This document shows positions 8,029-16,879 of a stretch of DNA of 56,486 nucleotides, one piece after another. How positions within the stretch are numbered: the first letter of the stretch is position 1; each line of letters starts with the position of its first letter. The notes under the pieces are model-generated. The model had not been told where the DNA came from, ran no database searches, and was given only the letters and a program-made list of their open reading frames with translations. This DNA is from Guillardia theta CCMP2712 (lineage: Eukaryota; Cryptophyceae; Pyrenomonadales; Geminigeraceae): positions 1 through 56,486 of the forward strand of contig NW_005434442.1 in assembly GCF_000315625.1 (NCBI RefSeq), written 5' to 3'. The position numbers and the translations under genes are program-made.

Positions 8029-10626
8029 ATGAGTGAGTACGACACGGATTGTTCAGACAATACCACAAAGACTAACATATCAGGTCTCTCCTTCGAGACG
8101 GCCGATACAGTTCCATGCAAGAAGTTTGATACAGCCTTCTTCAACAACAGCAAGTTACATGGATACATGTTCTATGAACCCTTCCACAAGCAACGCCTAA
8201 TCACAGTTTTGAAGGACTATGACCAATATGAGCACCTTCTTATTCACAGCAAGAAGATGGATTTTCATGAGGAGTTTGACATCAAGCAGATGATACAGTT
8301 GTGTTTGAAGAATGCGGGACAGAAGGATTATCTGACTGTGACTTACTCAAAATCAAGGAATTCCCCAAAGCACGATGGTAAGTTCATCGGACGCTGGTTT
8401 GCCAACAAATGGGTTGGCCTTCAATACATGCCAAGGTGCTTAAGGCATGCACTGTGTGGGAGTGCTGGTTCAGATTCACACAAGGACTTATGGATGGACC
8501 TTGATATGGTCAATGCACATCCCACATTGGCCTTACATCTATTCAAGCTGTACAACCTGAACACGAAGTATCTAGAGGAGTACATAAATGACCGCGAGAG
8601 AATCTTGAGAGAGATAATTGAGAAGACAGATTGCACCAGAGATGAGGCAAAGACATTGCTGTTGAAGATATTGAATGGAGGGGCTGACAAGACATTTATT
8701 CCATGGAGAAAGGAGTTCTTTCGAGAGGTCCAGCACAATCTAGAGACAGTGAGCATTCTTCCTGAATTCGCCTTCATCAGAAGGAAGATAACCCAACGTT
8801 CCGATGGAAAATATAACATACCAGCCAAGACAGTGAATCAGATAATATGTGCAATGGAGAACTATATCCTGGAGCTATTTACCTTAAAGCTGATAGAGGA
8901 TGGGGTGATTCCAGCCTTCAAGAATGGGTACAAGTGTGTATTGATTCACGATGGGCTTCAAGTGCCATGGACAGAGGAGAATGAGGAGAGGATGAGAGAC
9001 CTGACGAAGTATGAGGAGTTCATAAAGCAGAAGACGGGGATAGAGATAAAGTTGAAGGTGAAACCCTTTGACGAGTATATGACGATTAGGGAGGAGGTAG
9101 AGAACAAGTTAGACCATCTAAATCTAAAAACACTTGCTGAACTATCTGAATATGATTATGAGGACGTAAAGACAGTGTTTGAACGTGAATGCGCAAAGAT
9201 AATGGACCCAATAATGTATATTCAAAACTCGAACAACAATATCGTCATGAGGAACAAAGAGAAGTTGAAAGACGCATTCGCGAATATAAAATACAAGGGA
9301 TTCAATGAGAGGAAGGGTACACATGAAGAGATGCCATTCATCAATGAATGGCTAACGGATACGAGAATGAGAACCTATGAGAGGTTGGATTTCATCCCAG
9401 CACAGACACCAGCTAATGTGTATAACATATGGACAGGTTTTGATGTGCCACTTGAGACACCATTGCCTGATGACTTTAACATAGAGGACAATGATTACAT
9501 AAGAAGGTACTTAAAGCACATAGATATGGTGGTTGGTTCAGATGAGATCTCAACTTACATAAAATGTTGGATTGCTCATAAGTTACAAAAGCCAGGCGTA
9601 AAGACATGTGTATGCTTGCTGTTTTATTCCATCGAAGAGGGAACCGGTAAGAACACATTGGTGGATGTAATAAAGCGATTGTTAGGTGATAAGTACAGCA
9701 TTGAGCTTGAAGAGGTAACAAACGCTCTGATGAGCAAACATTCAATGTCAGAATACAGGAATCTACTATGTGTTGTAAATGAAGCAAAGGGTTCTCAATT
9801 ATTCAATGACTTTGATAAATTCAAGAATAAGGTTACGGCTAAAGAAGCTACATTTGAACCAAAGAACATAGACAGGTTTAAGTGCAAGACATATTGTGAT
9901 TTCATAATGACAACGAACAACTTTTACATGCCTTCAAGTGATAGGAGAATATGTTATATAGAGACCACTAATGAGTTGCTAAGAAATGCGGATTATTTCA
10001 ATAGCTTTTATAATGAGATTGTTGATAATCCAGAGGCTATAAGATGTATATTTGAGTATTTCATTACATTTGATTACAGACAGCATATAGAGAATGGTAA
10101 CCTTCAGGATTATATCCCTAAGAGCACGTACATGTTGGAACTACAGAAGATGAATAGGAGTCAAGAGTTGGACCTATTGGAGTACATAATAACAGACAAA
10201 GGATATTTGAATATGTTGAAAGACCCTTATGATGATAATTATATCAGATTATACAAGAAACCTTTTGAGATGTCTAAGAATAAATTTATTCCAAGCCTCT
10301 ATGATATCATGAAAGAGTTTAAAACAAGAGAGGGTGGTTCTAATACGAAGATACAGGCCTCAAAAACATTCCATGCGTTCTTTAATCAGAATGCTATGAA
10401 GAAAATAAACAACACCAAAGGATTTGAAGATACAATAACAGAGTGCAAGAACAATGACATGTATTTCTACAAAGCACATATCGAACGTGTAGAAATGTTC
10501 TTGAACGGTACATCCAAACCAACATTCATTGATGAGAGTGACGAAGAGACCAAAAGCGACAATGAGGCACAAGATAGTGATAGCGAAGAATTCAAGGCTA
10601 CAGTGAGAGGGAGGAGGGGGATATAA
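8029..10626 (+). CDS. TV-Pol-like DNA polymerase fused to superfamily 3 helicase
   Basis: 865 residues from the ATG at 8029. An in-frame ATG at 7981 exists, but its surroundings (AATGTACTTAA) repeat the end of the dispersed repeat at 7452, so I prefer 8029. Counting from 7981, the N-terminal half carries motifs of the TV-Pol family, relatives of family A polymerases: DLDMVNAHP (173-181), KTLLLKILNGG (224-234) and LIHDGL (321-326). The C-terminal half is a D5/superfamily 3 helicase: Walker A EEGTGKNT (552-559), Walker B-like LLCVVNEAKG (595-604), motif C MTTNNFYMPSSDRR (about 643-656) with the arginine finger. This fusion is the replication protein of many polinton-like viruses and related transposons. 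The C-terminus is acidic, then basic. No introns. Confidence 0.88.
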   Translation: MSEYDTDCSDNTTKTNISGLSFETADTVPCKKFDTAFFNNSKLHGYMFYEPFHKQRLITVLKDYDQYEHLLIHSKKMDFHEEFDIKQMIQLCLKNAGQKDYLTVTYSKSRNSPKHDGKFIGRWFANKWVGLQYMPRCLRHALCGSAGSDSHKDLWMDLDMVNAHPTLALHLFKLYNLNTKYLEEYINDRERILREIIEKTDCTRDEAKTLLLKILNGGADKTFIPWRKEFFREVQHNLETVSILPEFAFIRRKITQRSDGKYNIPAKTVNQIICAMENYILELFTLKLIEDGVIPAFKNGYKCVLIHDGLQVPWTEENEERMRDLTKYEEFIKQKTGIEIKLKVKPFDEYMTIREEVENKLDHLNLKTLAELSEYDYEDVKTVFERECAKIMDPIMYIQNSNNNIVMRNKEKLKDAFANIKYKGFNERKGTHEEMPFINEWLTDTRMRTYERLDFIPAQTPANVYNIWTGFDVPLETPLPDDFNIEDNDYIRRYLKHIDMVVGSDEISTYIKCWIAHKLQKPGVKTCVCLLFYSIEEGTGKNTLVDVIKRLLGDKYSIELEEVTNALMSKHSMSEYRNLLCVVNEAKGSQLFNDFDKFKNKVTAKEATFEPKNIDRFKCKTYCDFIMTTNNFYMPSSDRRICYIETTNELLRNADYFNSFYNEIVDNPEAIRCIFEYFITFDYRQHIENGNLQDYIPKSTYMLELQKMNRSQELDLLEYIITDKGYLNMLKDPYDDNYIRLYKKPFEMSKNKFIPSLYDIMKEFKTREGGSNTKIQASKTFHAFFNQNAMKKINNTKGFEDTITECKNNDMYFYKAHIERVEMFLNGTSKPTFIDESDEETKSDNEAQDSDSEEFKATVRGRRGI

Positions 10627-11135
10627 CTCTTGTCTAAAATTACTCACATAGTTATTGGGTTGAATAAACAAACGGACCTACGGACAAATGAAAAATGGAG
10701 ATTCTCCTGAGAAACAAATAATAAATAGCATGTTGTAATTTTTTTTAAAAACTTTTTGACAGAAAAATAATTCATTAATCCGTTCATTTGTCCGTGGATG
10801 ATATAAAAGGGAATATTTATCTAAGATAACCCAAAGGGGAATAAAGATATATGAGAATAGTATCACTATATGAAAAGAAATAATACTTTGAGAACACTTT
10901 TTGACAGTAAGAATTCTTTTATCCGTTCATTTATCCGTGGATGATATAAAAGGAACTATAATGAAAGATTCCTTCTACTAGAGAAAAGGAAGTTCAGAGC
11001 AGAATCGGTAACGCTTTCCTCCTACCCCCGAATGCGCTTAGACTGAGACATACACAATACCTTGTACACGACCGATATGATACTCTCTATGAGTATTTAT
11101 TGATAGTCAATAGATAATAGTTGTGATTTGTAGGA
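10627..11135. repeat. Intergenic region with direct and inverted repeats
   Basis: No gene. Two direct copies of a roughly 60-base module, containing CTTTTTGACAG, ATCCGTTCATTTRTCCGTGG and GATGATATAAAAGG, lie at about 10756-10815 and 10893-10955. An inverted partner of the core (CTACGGACAAATGAA) lies at 10678-10692. The GATATAAAAGG box looks like a TATA element. A diverged copy of the dispersed island repeat (ACACAATACCTTGTACA, ATAGATAATAGTTGTGAT) occupies about 11050-11135, just upstream of the next gene. Confidence 0.75.
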
Positions 11136-11432
11136 ATGGTCTCAAGGAGAGGCACTGTAGAGCTGAACGTTATCTTCTGTGAAATGTTCCAATATGATAC
11201 CACTTCAACAGGCCTACACATGAGCACTATAAAAGCAGAATTGAAGAAATGCAAACATACAACCTCACTTACACCATCCCAAGTGAAGGAATATATCATA
11301 AGGAACAAACTAGCCGGTCCTTATTCGGATAAGAATATTAACATAGATGGAAAGAAATCATGTGGTTTCAAGAATATCTCAATTAAACCACACCAATACA
11401 ATATAGAAAATACAGAAGAGGACGAAGATTAA
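11136..11432 (+). CDS. Unknown 98-residue protein of the island
   Basis: ATG at 11136, 98 residues, acidic tail (ENTEEDED). It begins MVSRRGTVELNVIF and has a lysine-rich middle with TPSQVKEYIIRNKLAGPY, which could be a small helical DNA-binding unit. I recognise no family. It follows directly after a copy of the island repeat, as the gene at 6831 does, which supports its being a real expressed gene. Start and frame are fairly secure; function is not. Confidence 0.5.
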   Translation: MVSRRGTVELNVIFCEMFQYDTTSTGLHMSTIKAELKKCKHTTSLTPSQVKEYIIRNKLAGPYSDKNINIDGKKSCGFKNISIKPHQYNIENTEEDED

Positions 11433-11869
11433 AGAAAAAAAAGAAGAGGATGAGGAGGAAAAGGAGGAAAAGGATGTGTTTTGAAAGGCTGTTGGTTGTT
11501 ACCAAACATGTCTCTATAGTGTCGAGATATAATAATCCAATATAGGATGTAGCGATGGTATATAAGATTTAATGTGAGAGGGTAGGAGTTTAGGCAAGCA
11601 AGCTTGCCCGGCCAGTTCGCTTCGCTCACAGGCCTTTGCGACCCCTAGTAAGGATGTATAGGAGACGTGATGAGGATGGTAAGGATAAAAATAAGATGTT
11701 AAATGGATGTATGGGGGAGAAACTGGATGAGATGAGAATACGGAATTGCCCATGTAAGGGAATGAATATTTGATATATTTTACCCATGGACCTATGATAT
11801 ATTTTACCCATGGACCTATGATATAATAAAATATAGGGTATTGATGTAAGAATGAAGAATGAAGTATTA
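11433..11869. repeat. Intergenic region with GC hairpin patch and 28-bp direct repeat
   Basis: No gene. It starts with an A/G-rich stretch. At about 11595-11645 lies a GC-rich patch (AAGCAAGCTTGCCCGGCC, TTCGCTTCGCTCA) that resembles the hairpin part of the dispersed island repeat. At about 11770-11825 a 28-bp unit containing TGATATATTTTACCCATGG is repeated twice in tandem. Confidence 0.6.
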
Positions 11870-14800
11870 TTAGTGAAATGAGAGTTGTGGTCCGAACTGT
11901 AGATGTGAGCGATTGTCGGGGTTGCGGGTGATATGAACGGAGACGTCAACATTTTCGAGGAGATATTCGATATGTGAGACGAGGATGACGGAGTCAAAGA
12001 AATCTAGAAGCCTGCGTAGGAATCCGGGGACCATAGTAATATTATTGCGGTCGAGGCCGATGAAACCCTCATCAACGAAGAGTTGCTTACAGGGAGGGTT
12101 GTTATGGAAGCGTGTAAAGGCCAATCGCAAGGCGATAGAGATGATGAATTTCTGGAAGCCAGAGGCCAATTTAGCGGAGACGATGTGTGTGGGTTGAGAA
12201 TCGGTGGTGGGATTATGATTACGGATCAACCAATGGACGTCAAAGCGTCCCTTGAATGACTGAGGGTCATCGGCGACCTCGTTAGCGTTTCCGACGACGA
12301 AATGGAGTTGGAAGGGTTTGGTGGTGTGATGGCAAGATAGCTTGATGACATTGTTAACAAATGCGACGATGTGATTGAGGATGTGATTTTCATATATCCA
12401 TTTTTTATAGTTCTTGAAGTCATTGACAACGATTTTCAAGAGGTCAGCATCGAATTGTAGGTGATTGACGGCCTGAACAGAGAGGAGGTACTGCTCCTTC
12501 AGACGGTTATGTGTCTCCATGCGTTCCTGAAGCCTTGCGTGGGAGATGCTGTGTTCATTGAATGCGTTCTGGGCCAGGTCAATGCGTCTCTTAAGGTTCA
12601 GCTTCTCTTGTTTCTTGATGTTGTCAAGGAGCTCAAGCCTCATCTCATATTCCCCAAGAGTGGGCAGGATGTCCTCGATGAGTGTCTTAGAGAGGACGAT
12701 AGAGTGTAGCCTCCGGTACTCCTCCCAATCGTGGTATTGCGCCTTGAGTCTATCCAATCTCTGCTGTTTGGGGATGACATTGGCGACATAGTTGTTCCAA
12801 GCATGAACGGACTGTATATCCCTGTTAATGCCATTCAGCTTCGAATCAAGGTTGAAGAAGGTCCGCTTCCATGCGTCAAGGTCTTTCTCGAAGCGGCCAC
12901 GGAGGAGCTTGTGATACAACACAAACTCGTCATAATCATCCCATTCTTTAGCGACATCTATGGTGTCTACCATCCTTCGGTATTTAGAGAGCCTGTCATT
13001 GGATTCTTGTAGCAGTGCTTGTAGCTGCTGTTGTTTAGCCCTCAAGTCATCTTTATCTTTCTGTAGGGAGACGGTCTTTTGATTGGTTTCTTCGATTTCC
13101 TTAGCGGACTTGTCATATTCGTGCCAATCCTTCAGCAGCCTACAATAGGACTGGTACTTGTCCTCATCGTATTCATCAAGCCATTGTTGTAGCTGGTAAA
13201 GTTCATCTTGAGTATCGCCTTCATGATACTTGACCATGTACTTATTAAGGGCGGTCTGGTGTTTATTCAGAGCCTTCTCAATCGTCTTGATGCTGTTCTT
13301 GAGCTCAGCGATGCGTGCGACCCAAGGTTTAGAGCGGCAGACGGAGCAGTTAGGGTTGTATTCATATTCCTTGTTATCCTCGAAGACAGAGAGTTCCTGC
13401 TGCAGGCGTTGTAGCTGTTGTTCATCCTGTTCTATAGACTCATGGTATTCTTGGAACTTGTCAAGTATCTGCTGCAGCCGCTTGAGCTTCTTCTTAGCAT
13501 CAGAGACCTTTTTGCGGCCATAGTCGGATTGTATCATCTGAACATACTGTGTGACCTCATCGATGGAGACATTAGGTTTATTGGAGACAGCACGGGCGTG
13601 AAGGTCTCGGAGTGTGTTGTTGAGAGAGGTGAGCTGTTCATCGACGTCGTTGAAGCGAGCATCGGCCTCTTTGAGCTGACGGTTTAACTCATCAATCTTT
13701 GCCTGACGCTTCAGGATGCGAGAGAGGCAGGCATCCTTGGTGAGGGTGATGGCGTCCATGTCAGGGCGTGGGGTGATTGGTTTATTCACCGCAGGAAGGT
13801 TAGAGCAATGCGCTAAGAACTCATCGATGCTGCCATAGGATTGTAGGATGAGTGCTTGGACAGTGTCAAGGTCAATCTCAAGGGTCAGGAAGGATGGGTG
13901 AGGGGGAGTGTAGGAGGGTTTGGTGAGATGATGGTTTTTAATCTGCTCTTGGACATCGGTGAGGGATGCCTGTAGGGCTTCAAGGTCGTGGGAGGGTTGA
14001 GTGGGGATGTTGGAGGGGAGTGATTTAAGCTCTTCTTCTATGAAGGACCATTCACAGGGTTTGACGGGTGGTTCTTTCCAAGCATTGTATGTATCAAGCA
14101 GCTTAGGGTTGTTCTGATATTCTTGATAGAGCTGTTGAGGGTCACTGCCAAGGAGTTGAGAGAGGATGTTGTCCTTCTGTTTCTTGAGTTTGTCGCAATC
14201 GATGTTATCAAGGTCAGGGTGTAGAGCATTGAACTCATCGAGTCGAACTTGCCAATCGACAGCAATGAACGCATCAACATGAGAGGGTCCCAGTGAGGAG
14301 ATGGGTTGAACATTGATGTCGAGGGACTCGTAAAGATTCTGTAATTGCTGTAACTCTAGGGAGAGGGCGGCCATGTTAGAGTTGGATGCGGCGAGCTCGG
14401 CCGATGGTGAAGACTGATGAGAATCGACGGCACTGTCGGGTTGTAGGAGTTCGGGTGGGATATCGTGAAGGAGTGAGTTGATATTGGATTGAAGGAGTGT
14501 GAGGATATCAGAGTATTTATTGGAGCAGTTTTTAAGGAGTGATTCGATGGAGGTGAGTTTATCAAGACCGGCGGCGGAATCGATAAGTTCGGTGAGTTTG
14601 GAGTGATTAACGTCAAGGAAGTTAGAGTCATTGGTTTGTGTAATCATGGATGTGCGTAGGAATTGATTGAGAGTGCCAACGAGGGAGGGGAGTAGGTCTT
14701 TTTTGTTAGCGGCCTTAGAGGAGGTCTTTTGTACGAGATAAGGGACGGGTGTATAGTTAGGGTCAGAGAGTGACTTGTGGTATTCATCGGCCTTGTACAG

Positions 14801-16486
14801 GAAGAGGTCACAGGCAGTTTTTTTGAGTGTTTTGGTTTCTAGTTGATTTTTGCGTGCGAAGGAGCGATGGATGCGAAGGAAATCGGTATTATTGAGTTGT
14901 AGGACGATCTTGGTAGATGCGGTTTCGGCGTGGTCATTGATAAGACTGGAGGCGATGACGCCCCAGATGGCGATGGTGATGACGTTGAAGATGGTGCTTT
15001 TACCGAAAGCGTTAGGTGCGGAGATGGTGACGAGCTGATTATCGAGATTGTCGAAGTTGATCCAGGATTCGTGGGAGCCATAGCAGCAGATATTGTGCCA
15101 GGAGACATATTTGACGGAGAAGGAGGGTAGGTTAGTGGATTCCGAATGGAACTGTTGTATATCAAGGATGGATTTATTGATGAGGGAATTGATGCGTTCA
15201 ACATGTGTGTGTAGGATAGGAGGGAATGAGTGAGGGATGAGTGTGAACTTGTGAAGGTCGGTGAGCCAGTGTTCGAGCCGTTGTAGCATGGAATGATTGA
15301 GTTGGAGTTGTTGAGTGCGGGTGTGGAAGTATTGGAGGAGCAAGGAGGTATCATTAAGGTCGGAGACGCTGATATGAGTGTTGAATGGGTAATTGGGACC
15401 GTAGGATGTGCCTAGGGGTGTGGGTTGTGGGAGCAATTCAGGGAGGAGGGTGTCATCTCGTATGGAGTGAGAGACAGAGTGTTGGTGTAAGAGTTGGAAG
15501 AGTGAGGATTTATGTAGTGGGGTGTATTTACCTCTGATGTTGATGAGAACTTCTTTAGGGAAGTGTGGGTGTTGTAAGAGGGAGTCTAAGGGGACATATT
15601 GATTTTTGTATTTGACATGCCAAGAGTTGGATTCATCGGAGAAGAGGACATTGATGAATCCCTTGGGGTTGTAGACGTTGTGGTATGTGATGGAGGAGTT
15701 TTGTAGGTCCCAGAGTGAGAAGCCGTGGTTGATGACATCTTCTTTGCGATGTTGTTGTATGAGGCTGCCGGAGTAACCCCATAGAGTGCCGAATTTGTTG
15801 GTGCCGTGTTGTCGGAGGTGTATATCGCCGAGGACGAGGAACTTGAAGTCTTTGGTCCAATCGAAGGGGTAGATGGATGGTTTAGGGGTGTCATGAGGTG
15901 TGGAAGTGACATCAGGGGTGAGGATGGATTCAGAGAGGAGGGTGCCGGTGAAGGTGCCGTGGAAGAGTGCGACGACATATTGTGGTGGGGAGGGGCCATT
16001 GAAGTGGGTAGGGAAGGGTGGTAGTGTGGATAGTCTGCCAGACTTGCGTTGGAAGTCGAGAGTATCTTGGACGGATACGGTGGTGAGTCCAAGGTTATGT
16101 ATTTGTAGTGTTTTGGTGGTGTCTAGGACGTGAAGGTTGGGGACATCGAAGGCGATGGCGGAGACGAGGCAGGGTGATTCAGATTCTTCTTGTTTGATGT
16201 CATGGTTGCCAGGGATGACGATGACGAATGTGATTTGTAGTAGTTTGGTGAGGAGGTCTTTGTAAAGGTCGAGTCCATAGCTGGAGGCGATGCCCTTGGA
16301 ATCGAAGATATCACCGGTGATAACGATGATAGAGTTGTGTGGGGTGATGTGTGGTTTGTCGATGAAGACTTGATTGATGGATTGAAGGAGGTTGTTGAAT
16401 ACTTGTTTGTATTCATAATATCTGGAAGAGTGTATGTCACCCTTATGGATATGGATGTCAGAGATGTGGAAGATGTAATGAATCAT
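11870..16486 (-). CDS. Mre11-Rad50 (SbcD-SbcC) fusion protein
   Basis: 1538 residues in one intron-free frame, ATG at 16486. The N-terminus is an Mre11/SbcD calcineurin-type nuclease with all phosphoesterase motifs: SDIHIH (9-14), GDIFD (58-62), GNHD (93-96), HGTF (about 176) and GDIHLRQ (220-226). It runs straight into a Rad50/SbcC ATPase: Walker A APNAFGKST (490-498), long coiled coils, a zinc hook CSVC (1047-1050), signature LASGFQK (about 1440), Walker B FVDEGFIGLD (about 1470-1479) and H-loop LVSH (about 1505). The Mre11-Rad50 complex normally has two chains and processes DNA ends and hairpins at breaks and telomeres. Single-chain fusions are known, first noted in Mimivirus, with a scattered distribution. 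All active-site motifs look intact, so it is probably functional. Confidence 0.93.
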   Translation of the reverse strand: MIHYIFHISDIHIHKGDIHSSRYYEYKQVFNNLLQSINQVFIDKPHITPHNSIIVITGDIFDSKGIASSYGLDLYKDLLTKLLQITFVIVIPGNHDIKQEESESPCLVSAIAFDVPNLHVLDTTKTLQIHNLGLTTVSVQDTLDFQRKSGRLSTLPPFPTHFNGPSPPQYVVALFHGTFTGTLLSESILTPDVTSTPHDTPKPSIYPFDWTKDFKFLVLGDIHLRQHGTNKFGTLWGYSGSLIQQHRKEDVINHGFSLWDLQNSSITYHNVYNPKGFINVLFSDESNSWHVKYKNQYVPLDSLLQHPHFPKEVLINIRGKYTPLHKSSLFQLLHQHSVSHSIRDDTLLPELLPQPTPLGTSYGPNYPFNTHISVSDLNDTSLLLQYFHTRTQQLQLNHSMLQRLEHWLTDLHKFTLIPHSFPPILHTHVERINSLINKSILDIQQFHSESTNLPSFSVKYVSWHNICCYGSHESWINFDNLDNQLVTISAPNAFGKSTIFNVITIAIWGVIASSLINDHAETASTKIVLQLNNTDFLRIHRSFARKNQLETKTLKKTACDLFLYKADEYHKSLSDPNYTPVPYLVQKTSSKAANKKDLLPSLVGTLNQFLRTSMITQTNDSNFLDVNHSKLTELIDSAAGLDKLTSIESLLKNCSNKYSDILTLLQSNINSLLHDIPPELLQPDSAVDSHQSSPSAELAASNSNMAALSLELQQLQNLYESLDINVQPISSLGPSHVDAFIAVDWQVRLDEFNALHPDLDNIDCDKLKKQKDNILSQLLGSDPQQLYQEYQNNPKLLDTYNAWKEPPVKPCEWSFIEEELKSLPSNIPTQPSHDLEALQASLTDVQEQIKNHHLTKPSYTPPHPSFLTLEIDLDTVQALILQSYGSIDEFLAHCSNLPAVNKPITPRPDMDAITLTKDACLSRILKRQAKIDELNRQLKEADARFNDVDEQLTSLNNTLRDLHARAVSNKPNVSIDEVTQYVQMIQSDYGRKKVSDAKKKLKRLQQILDKFQEYHESIEQDEQQLQRLQQELSVFEDNKEYEYNPNCSVCRSKPWVARIAELKNSIKTIEKALNKHQTALNKYMVKYHEGDTQDELYQLQQWLDEYDEDKYQSYCRLLKDWHEYDKSAKEIEETNQKTVSLQKDKDDLRAKQQQLQALLQESNDRLSKYRRMVDTIDVAKEWDDYDEFVLYHKLLRGRFEKDLDAWKRTFFNLDSKLNGINRDIQSVHAWNNYVANVIPKQQRLDRLKAQYHDWEEYRRLHSIVLSKTLIEDILPTLGEYEMRLELLDNIKKQEKLNLKRRIDLAQNAFNEHSISHARLQERMETHNRLKEQYLLSVQAVNHLQFDADLLKIVVNDFKNYKKWIYENHILNHIVAFVNNVIKLSCHHTTKPFQLHFVVGNANEVADDPQSFKGRFDVHWLIRNHNPTTDSQPTHIVSAKLASGFQKFIISIALRLAFTRFHNNPPCKQLFVDEGFIGLDRNNITMVPGFLRRLLDFFDSVILVSHIEYLLENVDVSVHITRNPDNRSHLQFGPQLSFH

Positions 16487-16623
16487 AATGTTCAGTTGAA
16501 TAAGAAAGTATATGAGTTATATTCATTTTTATGATAAGTCTTTAAGTGTATTGAACTTTAAAAGGATATGATTGTTCAGTGAGTTGAGAGTATAGTGGAA
16601 CAGTGTGAGGATGTTGTTAAATA

Positions 16624-16879
16624 CCCGCTGAACATTGAGTGGGTAATTAATGAAGATGTGCCTTAATGCCCGCTGAACTTTTAGGGGGGTATTTGTCAAG
16701 GTGCCCTTTTAAGCCCACTGAACTTTTAGGGGGTATTTGTTCAGGTGTCGTTTAATGCCCGCCGAACCTTAAGGGCGTATTTGTTCAGGTGCCCTTTTTA
16801 AGCCCGCTGAACTTTTAGGGGGTATTTGTTCAGGTCCCTTTCAGCCTACTGAACTTTTAGGGGTTATTTGTTCAGAATG
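16624..16879. repeat. 45-bp tandem array with CTGAAC/GTTCAG inverted arms
   Basis: Six imperfect units of 42-45 bases start CCCGCTGAAC or close variants. Within most units CTGAAC and GTTCAG are separated by TTTTAGGGGGTATTT, so each can fold into a hairpin. The array lies downstream of nothing and upstream of the Mre11-Rad50 start, at the right edge of the AT-rich island. It could be an iteron, a protein-binding array or a terminus. Confidence 0.85.
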
